The position numbers and the translations under genes are program-made. Of a stretch of 64,000 bases of DNA, positions 58,008 to 64,000 are shown one piece after another (position 1 is the first letter of the stretch; each line of letters starts with the position of its first letter). The notes beneath the pieces are model-generated. The model was not told where the DNA came from and did no database searches. It saw only the letters and a program-made list of their open reading frames with translations. Source of the stretch: Yinghuangia soli (GTDB lineage Bacteria > Actinomycetota > Actinomycetes > Streptomycetales > Streptomycetaceae); the NCBI RefSeq assembly GCF_021502675.1, contig NZ_JAKFHA010000008.1, forward strand, positions 220,400 to 284,399, read 5' to 3'.

Positions 58008-59731
58008 GGCGCCTGCCACGTCACCACAGTGCCCGGGCCTCCGCTCCGGGCAGCCACCGAGAAGGTGCCGCCCAGTTGCGCCGCGCGCGCGGCCAGGTTG
58101 TCCAGACCGCTGGAGCGCGTGCGATCCGCGGGGATCCCGATGCCGTTGTCCGTGACGACGGCCGTCACCGACGTCGGGCCCGCCTCCAGCGATACCTCGA
58201 CGCGGGTCGCTTTCGCGTGGCGCGCCGAGTTCGAGATCGCTTCCCTCAGTACGGCAAGGATGTGTTCGCCGAACTCCTCGGGCGGCGCGGTGTCCAGCAG
58301 GCCTTCCAGGCGCAAAGTCGGGGCGAAGCCGAGCTGCTCGGCCGCTTGGTCCGCCAATTGGAGGACGCGGGCGCGCAGCCCGGTGGCCTGCCCGCGCTCG
58401 CGGGCCTTGAGCGAGAAGATCGTGGAGCGGATCAGCCGGATCGTCTCGTCGAGGTCGTCGACGGTCTGCATGATCATGTCGGCGGCGTCCTTGCGGCCGA
58501 CGATGCGGGTGACGCCCTGCAGGGTCATGCCGGACGCGAACAGCCTCTGGATGGCGACGTCGTGCAGGTCGCGGGCGATGCGGTCACGGTCCTGGAAGAC
58601 GGTGAGCAGTTCGGCGTCGCGGCGGCGTTCGGCGACCTCCAGCGCAAGCGCAGCGTGGCCGGCGAAGCCGGAGACCATGGCGACGACAGGCTCGGAGAAC
58701 GCGGGACGTCCGGAGCGCGACATGACCTGCAGCACGCCCCTGACGTGGTCGGCTGTGCCGAGCGGCAGCATGAAGCCCGGTCCGAAGCCGCCATAGATGT
58801 CGTTGACGCCGTGATGCTGCACACGCGGGTCGGCCGAGAGATCCTCCGAGACCGCGGTCTCGCCGGAGCTGTAGACCTTGCCCGCCAACGTGGCACCTCC
58901 GCTGAGGACCAGGCCGCGGACGGCGTCGGCCCGCTCGCCGTCGGCAGCGTCCACGACAAGGTCGTCGGTGCCGGGCACCGGCACGGCGATGGTGACCAGG
59001 TCGGCACCGGCCATCTCGCGCACAGTGGCCGCGAAAGCACGCAGGGCATCGGAGGGGGCGGCGCCGGACAGCAGGCTGCGGGTCAGGTCGGACGCGGCCG
59101 TCAGCCATTGCTCGCGGCGCTTGGCCTGGTCGTACAGGCGAGCATTGTCGATGGCGACGCCTGCGGCCGCGGCGAGCGTGCGGAGCACGGCCTCGTCGTC
59201 CTCGTCGAAGTCCGCGCCGCCGCGCTTCTCGGTCAGGTAGAGGTTCCCGAACACCTCGTCGCGGATCCGGATCGGGACGCCGAGAAACGTGTGCATCGGC
59301 GGGTGGTTGGCAGGGAAGCCGAAGGAATCGGCGTGGTCCGAGATCTCGTGCAGCCGGACCGGGTGGGGGTCGCGGATGACCAGGCCGAGGATGCCCCGGC
59401 CGGACGGGAAAGGGCCGATCTTGGCGATGGTCTCGGCGTCCATGCCGACCGGGAGGAAGCGTGCCAGGCGCTCCTCGTCGCCGATCACACCGAGTGCCCC
59501 GTACTGGGCGTCCACCAGTGCGATCGCCGATTCGACGATGCGCCGCAGGACTGTCTCCAGTTCCAGATCGCTGCCGACTGCGAGGACGGCCTCCAGAAGG
59601 GTGTGCACCCGGTCCCGGGTGGCGCGTACGACACCGATGTGGGCTTGGAGTTCGTCGAGCAGTTCGTCCAGGCGCATGCGCGGAATAGGGGCGCGTTCGC
59701 GCGCCTCGGTCGGTTCGGCTTCGTCCGGCAT
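57968..59731 (-). CDS. devS: DevS/DosT-like GAF sensor histidine kinase
   Basis: 587 residues from ATG 59731, with GGGGAG upstream. GAF-A spans about residues 45-190 and contains FPANHPPMHTFLGVPIRIRDEVFGNLYLTEK. His143 there aligns with the heme-ligand His149 of M. tuberculosis DevS, so it may sense O2, NO or redox through heme. GAF-B follows (LLSGAAPSDALRAFAATVREMAGADLVTIAVP). The HisKA_3 region has the phospho-acceptor His390 in RIARDLHDVAIQRLF, and the HATPase has N501 in LREAISNSARHA and TDNGIGI. Its partner should be the DevR-like regulator at 63781. The symbol denotes family resemblance only. Confidence 0.9.
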   Translation of the reverse strand: MPDEAEPTEARERAPIPRMRLDELLDELQAHIGVVRATRDRVHTLLEAVLAVGSDLELETVLRRIVESAIALVDAQYGALGVIGDEERLARFLPVGMDAETIAKIGPFPSGRGILGLVIRDPHPVRLHEISDHADSFGFPANHPPMHTFLGVPIRIRDEVFGNLYLTEKRGGADFDEDDEAVLRTLAAAAGVAIDNARLYDQAKRREQWLTAASDLTRSLLSGAAPSDALRAFAATVREMAGADLVTIAVPVPGTDDLVVDAADGERADAVRGLVLSGGATLAGKVYSSGETAVSEDLSADPRVQHHGVNDIYGGFGPGFMLPLGTADHVRGVLQVMSRSGRPAFSEPVVAMVSGFAGHAALALEVAERRRDAELLTVFQDRDRIARDLHDVAIQRLFASGMTLQGVTRIVGRKDAADMIMQTVDDLDETIRLIRSTIFSLKARERGQATGLRARVLQLADQAAEQLGFAPTLRLEGLLDTAPPEEFGEHILAVLREAISNSARHAKATRVEVSLEAGPTSVTAVVTDNGIGIPADRTRSSGLDNLAARAAQLGGTFSVAARSGGPGTVVTWQAPYPDAGPADGRRG

Positions 59732-59835
59732 GACTCTCCCCAAGCGGCTGAGGCAGCTCCTGTCCGCCCCGACGCAGTCGTTGGCGCCATTCTCGCGCCC
59801 GACGGCGTCTTTTGCGAGCAGGGCACCGCATGTGC

Positions 59836-59865
59836 GAGCGCCCGTTCCGGAAGGAACGGGCGCTC
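59836..59865 (-). terminator. Strong hairpin terminator after the Rv1733c-like gene
   Basis: GAGCGCCCGTTCC / GGAACGGGCGCTC, a perfect 13-bp stem with a GGAA tetraloop. It insulates the kinase gene from upstream transcription, so the kinase has its own promoter in 59732-59835, where I see no box. Confidence 0.85.
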
Positions 59866-59902
59866 TGAGCTGCACGGAGGGCGGCACGGGGTGTGTCAGG
59901 GG

Positions 59903-60499
59903 TCAGGCCTTGGTCCAGACGGGTGCGACGGCCTCCCACTCGCGGGCCCAGGCGCCCATGCGGGAGCGCGTGAAGGCAGTGTGCTCGGCGGCGTAGAACA
60001 CGAGCAGGACCCCGAAGCCGGCGAGCAGGGTCAGCACCCCGGCGCCGACCGCGTCCAGGACGACGCGGTCGTGCTGCTTGGGGGCTTCGGTGGGGTTGCC
60101 TGCAGGGTCGAGCCAGATGGTCGTCCGGTCACCCTTGTCACCGGACGAACCGACCGGTGCCTTGCCCAGCTGTACGGTGCCGTCCCCGGTGGTCCAGGAC
60201 ACCGTCGCCTTGGTGTGCCCCGTACGCAGTGCGGATCCCGTGCCATACACGTTCTGCTGAAGCACGGCGGTCACCGGGTGGTTGTCGGCGGCGACGCGCC
60301 TGCTCCGGTCCTCCGAGATGTCGAACTGGGCGCGCCCGGCCACGAACCCCAGCACCGGCACGGCCAAGGCCGCGAGCACGAGCAGGGCGACGAACAGCTC
60401 GTGTGCGGCCTGACCGCGGCTTCGCATGGGGTTGCGGTGCAAGCGACGCCCGGGTCGGCTGGGCGGACTGCCCTTCGGCTGTTCTGCCTGGGCGCTCAT
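59903..60499 (-). CDS. Rv1733c-like two-helix membrane protein
   Basis: 198 residues from ATG 60499, with GGAGGAACC upstream. It has the same architecture as the protein at 43145: LHRNPMRSRGQAAHELFVALLVLAALAVPVLGFVAGRAQFD, an outer domain (TKATVSWTTGDGTVQLG, DRTTIWLDPAGNPTE) and LDAVGAGVLTLLAGFGVLLVFYAAEHTAFTRSRMGAWAREWE. A DosR-regulon family of unknown function. A box sits 146 bp upstream, farther than usual. Confidence 0.87.
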   Translation of the reverse strand: MSAQAEQPKGSPPSRPGRRLHRNPMRSRGQAAHELFVALLVLAALAVPVLGFVAGRAQFDISEDRSRRVAADNHPVTAVLQQNVYGTGSALRTGHTKATVSWTTGDGTVQLGKAPVGSSGDKGDRTTIWLDPAGNPTEAPKQHDRVVLDAVGAGVLTLLAGFGVLLVFYAAEHTAFTRSRMGAWAREWEAVAPVWTKA

Positions 60500-60645
60500 G
60501 GGGGTTCCTCCACTCGGCTGCGCCATCGTCGGGGATTGGTTCGGGTGGCGGAGACCCGGCCCTCGGGTTCAAGGGCACTGTCGCCGTCCCGTCCAATCTG
60601 CCGGGGCCTCCGCTGCCGCACACGGGGCATGGGGCCCGGGCGGAG

Positions 60646-60659
60646 GGGCCGTTCGGCCT
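60646..60659. promoter_or_regulatory. DosR/OsdR-like box (Rv1733c-like gene)
   Basis: GGGCCGTTCGGCCT; 146 bp before the start at 60499 and just past the phosphoketolase stop. One mismatch at the outer base. Confidence 0.7.
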
Positions 60660-60702
60660 GTCACCGGGCCGGAAGGCCACGGCAACAGGCGTGTGCGGGA
60701 CG

Positions 60703-63093
60703 TCATTTCGGCGGCAATGCGGAGCCGGCCCACTGCCAGCCGCTGATCTCCGGCATGTCCTCGCCGTGCTCGCGGATCCAGTCGTGGTGCCGCGCCCGCA
60801 TGTCGAGCATCGACTGTCGCACGGCTGCCGCTTTTCCGCCGAGCGAAGGGACGCGGTCGATGACGTCGACGACACGCTGGTAGCGGTCCATGTCGTTGAG
60901 GACGACCATGTCGAACGGCGTCGTCGTGGTACCGACCTCCTTGTAGCCGCGGACGTGGAGATGGTCGTGGTTCGCCCGCCGGTAGGTCAGGCGGTGGATC
61001 AGCCACGGGTAGCCGTGGTAGGCGAAGACGACCGGCACGTCGGTGCCGAACAGCGCGTCGTACTCCTTGTCGGGCATGCCGTGCGGGTGCTCGTCGTGCG
61101 GCAACAGGCGCATCAGATCGACGATGTTCACCACGCGTACTCGCAGGTCCGGGAGGTGGCGGCGCAGCAGGCCGACCGCGGCCAGCGTCTCCAGGGTCGG
61201 TACGTCGCCTGCGCAGGCGAGCACGACGTCCGGGGTGCCTTCGTCGTTGGAAGCGAACTCCCAGATACCCGCCCCGCGGGCGCAGTGCAGGCGGGCCGCG
61301 TCGATGCCGAGCCAGTCCGGGGAGGGCTGCTTGCCGGCGACGACGACATTGACCAGACCGCGGCTGTTCAGCACGTGCTCGGCGGTCACCAGAAGGGTGT
61401 TGGCGTCCGGCGGGAAGTACACCCGCACGACCTCGGGGCGCTTGTTGACGACATGGTCGACGAAGCCGGGGTCCTGGTGCGAGAAGCCGTTGTTGTCCTG
61501 CCGCCACACATGCGAGGTCAGCAGGTAGTTGAGTGAGGCGATCGGCGGACGCCAGCCGAGTTTGGCCGACTCGTAAAGCCACTTGGCGTGCTGGTTGAAC
61601 ATCGACGAGACGATGTGGGTGAAGGCTTCGTAGGTGGAGAAGACCCCGTGCCGGCCGGTCAGCAGATAGCCCTCCAGCCAGCCCTGGCAAGTGTGTTCGG
61701 AGAGCATCTCCATCACCCGGCCGTCTGCGGCCAGGTGCCGGTCGACGTCCAGGTACGGGCCCTGCCATGCCTTGGGGCTGGCCTCGAACACCGCGCCGAG
61801 GCGGTTCGACTCGGTCTCGTCCGGGCCGAACACCCGGAAGTCCCGGCGCGCGGCGCTGGCGGCCATGACGTCGCGCAGCCACTCGCCGAGTGCCCGGGTC
61901 GGCTCGGACATGGTCGCGCCGGGTTCGTCGACCTTGACGGCGTAGCCGTGCACATCGGGCAAAGGCAGGGTGCGCACGAGCGTGCCGCCGTTGGCATGCG
62001 GTACGGCGCCGAGCCGGGTCTCGCCGACGGGCACGTTCGCCAGGACGGCGGCGACAGGCCCGCCGTCCGCGTCGAAGAGTTCCTCGGGCCGATAGGAACG
62101 CAGCCAGGCTTCGAGTTGCCGCAGGTGCTCGGGGTTCTCGCGGACCTGTGCGAGCGGGACCTGGTGGGAGCGCCAGGTGCCTTCGACCTGGATGCCGTCG
62201 ACCTCGTGCGGGCCCGTCCAGCCCTTGGGGGTGCGCAGGACGATCATGGGCCAGCGCGGCCGCCCGGTCGCGGCCCCCGAGCGCGCGGCGGTCCGGATGC
62301 GTCCGATCGCGTCGAGCGAGCGGTCCAGGGCCCGGGCGAAGGCGGCGTGCACCGCATCGGGGTCGCTGCCCTCCACATACAGGGGGTCCCAGCCGTAGCC
62401 GCTCAGCAGCGCGTCCAGTTCCTCGCGCGGCAACCTGGCCAGCACGGTCGGGTTGGCGATCTTCCAGCCGTTCAGGTGCAGGATCGGCAGCACCGCACCG
62501 TCGGTGACCGGGCTGAGGAATTTGGTGCCGTGCCATGAGGTGGCAAGCGGCCCGGTCTCCGCTTCGCCGTCCCCGACCACACAGGCCACCACCAGGTCGG
62601 GGTTGTCGAATGCGGCACCGAACGCGTGCGACAGGCTGTAGCCCAGCTCGCCGCCCTCGTGGATCGACCCGGGGACTACCGGGGCGATGTGGCTGGGCAC
62701 GCCGCCCGGGAACGAGAATTGGCGGAACAGCGTGCGCATGCCCTCGGCGTCGCGTGGCACGTCGGGGTAGCGCTCGCTGTACGTGCCGTCCAGCCACGCG
62801 CCGGCCAGCGCGGCGGGGCCGCCGTGGCCGGGCCCGGTGACATGGATCATGGTGGTGCCGCGGGCGCGGATGACGCGGTTCAGGTGCGCGTAGACCAGGT
62901 TCAGACCGGGCGAGGTGCCCCAGTGGCCGAGCAGCCGGGGCTTGACGTGCTCCGGCCGCAACGGTTCGGTCAGCAGCGGGTTGTCCATCAGATAGATCTG
63001 GCCTACCGCAAGGTAGTTCGCGGCCCGCCACCACGCCTTCACGGCACTCAGCTCGACGGTAGGGGCGTCGGCTGCCGGAACGAGGTCGGTCAT
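60703..63093 (-). CDS. Xylulose-5-phosphate/fructose-6-phosphate phosphoketolase
   Basis: 796 residues from ATG 63093, with GAGGGGGAACC upstream. Family hallmarks: [51 protein letters not shown], the thiamine-diphosphate segment [41 protein letters not shown] and HLTYRR-like [21 protein letters not shown]. It splits ketose phosphates into acetyl phosphate plus a shorter aldose phosphate, giving ATP by substrate-level phosphorylation without respiration. It shares its box with the divergent CBS gene, so it belongs to the dormancy response. Confidence 0.95.
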   Translation of the reverse strand: MTDLVPAADAPTVELSAVKAWWRAANYLAVGQIYLMDNPLLTEPLRPEHVKPRLLGHWGTSPGLNLVYAHLNRVIRARGTTMIHVTGPGHGGPAALAGAWLDGTYSERYPDVPRDAEGMRTLFRQFSFPGGVPSHIAPVVPGSIHEGGELGYSLSHAFGAAFDNPDLVVACVVGDGEAETGPLATSWHGTKFLSPVTDGAVLPILHLNGWKIANPTVLARLPREELDALLSGYGWDPLYVEGSDPDAVHAAFARALDRSLDAIGRIRTAARSGAATGRPRWPMIVLRTPKGWTGPHEVDGIQVEGTWRSHQVPLAQVRENPEHLRQLEAWLRSYRPEELFDADGGPVAAVLANVPVGETRLGAVPHANGGTLVRTLPLPDVHGYAVKVDEPGATMSEPTRALGEWLRDVMAASAARRDFRVFGPDETESNRLGAVFEASPKAWQGPYLDVDRHLAADGRVMEMLSEHTCQGWLEGYLLTGRHGVFSTYEAFTHIVSSMFNQHAKWLYESAKLGWRPPIASLNYLLTSHVWRQDNNGFSHQDPGFVDHVVNKRPEVVRVYFPPDANTLLVTAEHVLNSRGLVNVVVAGKQPSPDWLGIDAARLHCARGAGIWEFASNDEGTPDVVLACAGDVPTLETLAAVGLLRRHLPDLRVRVVNIVDLMRLLPHDEHPHGMPDKEYDALFGTDVPVVFAYHGYPWLIHRLTYRRANHDHLHVRGYKEVGTTTTPFDMVVLNDMDRYQRVVDVIDRVPSLGGKAAAVRQSMLDMRARHHDWIREHGEDMPEISGWQWAGSALPPK

Positions 63094-63182
63094 GGTTCCC
63101 CCTCGGGGACATGCGCGGCGCCGGCATCCCCGGCGCTCCTGGCGCCGCTTTCGACCCTGCCAAGCGCTGCGGACCTGCGACA

Positions 63183-63196
63183 GGGCCGAACGGCCC
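63183..63196. promoter_or_regulatory. DosR/OsdR-like box shared by divergent phosphoketolase and CBS genes
   Basis: GGGCCGAACGGCCC, with flanking A and T giving AGGGCCGAACGGCCCT; 89 bp from the phosphoketolase start and 74 bp from the CBS start. Confidence 0.8.
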
Positions 63197-63270
63197 TGTG
63201 GGTCGCCATCCCGGTGCGGGACGCTCGGACCGAGACGGCTTCCCGCCGTCTTCCGTCCCTTGGAGCAACC

Positions 63271-63723
63271 ATGAACGCCACCACCGCCCCGCAACAGCCG
63301 GTGCCCCCTGCCGCGGATGAGGTGCCCGACGTCGCTTCGGTGATGAGTCCCGTGGTGGCGGTCGACGTGCAGGACTCCTTGTGGACCGCGATGGACGTCA
63401 TGCTCACCCACGGCCTGCGGAACTTGGTGGTCACCCACCAGGGCATAGCCCGAGGCGTGCTGTCCGACCGAGACTTGGCCGCCGCATGGGCGAAGGACCC
63501 GCTCGGGCTCAAACACCGCCGCGCCGAACACGCCCTGGCGCCGGCCCAGAGCTTCATCGGTCCGGACATCGACGTGGTCACCGCCGCAGCGCGCATGCGC
63601 CAACTCGGCGTGTGCGCACTGGTCGTCGTCGAATCGACGCTGGTGCCCCTCGGCGTGGTCACCGACCGGGACCTCCTCGACGCACTGACCGCGCTGCTGC
63701 GCGACACCGGCCGACGCAGCTGA
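63271..63723 (+). CDS. CBS-pair protein
   Basis: 150 residues; ATG 63271 follows TTGGAG. CBS 1: [56 protein letters not shown] 2: [56 protein letters not shown]. It is a paralogue of the protein at 56931. It lies 57 bp before the DevR-like regulator gene on the same strand, so the two may share a transcript and thus put the regulator under its own box. Confidence 0.92.
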   Translation: MNATTAPQQPVPPAADEVPDVASVMSPVVAVDVQDSLWTAMDVMLTHGLRNLVVTHQGIARGVLSDRDLAAAWAKDPLGLKHRRAEHALAPAQSFIGPDIDVVTAAARMRQLGVCALVVVESTLVPLGVVTDRDLLDALTALLRDTGRRS

Positions 63724-63780
63724 CATGCGTCGGCCGGCACTGAGACACTGGAACCCCCGCTGCGGAAGAAGTGAGCCGTG

Positions 63781-64000
63781 ATGCCGACCCCGAGCGCCCC
63801 GATCCGCGTGTTCCTGCTCGACGACCACGAGATCGTGCGCCGCGGCCTGTCCGACCTGCTCGGCGCCGAACCCGACATCGAGGTCGTCGGCGAATCCGGC
63901 TCCGCGCAGGAGGCCGTCCGCCGCATCCCGGCCCTCGACCCCGACGTCGCGATCCTGGACGGCCGGCTCCCCGACGGCAGCGGCATCGACGTCTGCCGCG
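63781..64000 (+). CDS. devR: DevR/DosR-like response regulator (NarL/FixJ family), partial
   Basis: The first 73 codons are visible before the window ends; the start is ATG 63781 or the overlapping GTG 63778. The receiver domain reads [42 protein letters not shown], then [19 protein letters not shown], with the acidic pocket D14/D15 and the phospho-acceptor D60. It follows M. tuberculosis DosR almost position by position ([20 protein letters not shown]). The DNA-binding half is outside the window. It should bind the GGG-N8-CCC boxes. The symbol denotes family resemblance. Confidence 0.9.
   Translation, partial: MPTPSAPIRVFLLDDHEIVRRGLSDLLGAEPDIEVVGESGSAQEAVRRIPALDPDVAILDGRLPDGSGIDVCR

Noticed and set aside
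57557..60883. Frame of 1108 codons on the plus strand over the kinase gene
   Set aside because: It is antisense to the DevS-like kinase and membrane-protein genes and shows no domain.
60569..63268. Frame of 899 codons in another phase of the phosphoketolase strand
   Set aside because: The phosphoketolase has full-length family motifs in its own frame; this one has only low-complexity Arg/Ala/Pro sequence.

Overview
This is a roughly 70 % GC chromosome segment with strong GGAGG ribosome-binding sites, many GTG/TTG starts, ATGA/GTGA couplings, DUF397/DUF5753 regulator pairs and Tat or lipoprotein exports. All of this points to a Streptomyces-like actinomycete. There is no rRNA operon and no intact tRNA; the window opens inside one gene and closes inside another.

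Left third (1-17.5 kb): an ordinary mosaic. It holds the tail of a probable NmrA-type oxidoreductase, an NTF2-like protein, a DHFR-family reductase, an HxlR regulator divergent from an imine-reductase-like enzyme, a MerR regulator with its own palindromic operator, a CPA2 cation/proton antiporter and a TauE-type exporter. A WhiJ/BldB-type pair (DUF5753 regulator plus DUF397 protein) stands opposite two tiny Cys-rich genes and a PCMT-like methyltransferase. A cupin, a secreted ParB/Srx-fold protein, a PucR regulator, an orphan amino-acid-type binding lipoprotein and small exported proteins follow.

Middle (17.6-29.3 kb): a nutrient-uptake and catabolic block. A five-gene Dpp/Opp-type ABC transporter (its second permease carries an apparent frameshift) is followed by an amidase, an aldehyde dehydrogenase, an amine-oxidase-like flavoenzyme and an Lrp/AsnC regulator. 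Together they could import an amide or peptide, hydrolyse it, oxidise the amine to an aldehyde and then to an acid. A 9-bp motif occurs five times in front of the transporter operon.

RiPP region (30.3-41.8 kb): the most unusual part. It has a 115-aa precursor with seven nearly identical 10-residue SGFSSYTEAP-type repeats, a radical SAM/SPASM-like maturase and, coupled to it by ATGA, an AAC(3)-type acetyltransferase. Nearby are a HExxH peptide-hydroxylase-type protein, a small orphan peptide with an FxS motif, a truncated tyrosine recombinase, a Tat-exported pectate-lyase-fold protein and a HEIAH lipoprotein. The 3' half of a tRNA-Pro gene at 41.73 kb, right of the block, looks like an integration scar.

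Right third (42-64 kb): a dormancy/hypoxia island of the DosR/DevR (OsdR) kind. It encodes a DevS-like GAF histidine kinase with the heme-ligand-type His, the start of a DevR-like response regulator, two universal stress proteins, five CBS proteins, two Rv1733c-like membrane proteins, a DUF1918 protein, a GH65 phosphorylase-type enzyme, a phosphoketolase, a zinc alcohol dehydrogenase, a SulP transporter, a PPOX protein and several small membrane proteins. Eleven clear palindromes of the form GGGCCG-WN-CGGCCC (GGG-N8-CCC core) sit mostly 60-110 bp before these genes, and I noticed none in the left two thirds. The island also carries two decayed paralogues, a DevS-like kinase with two deletions and a PPOX fragment, showing that it has been duplicating and pruning its own parts.
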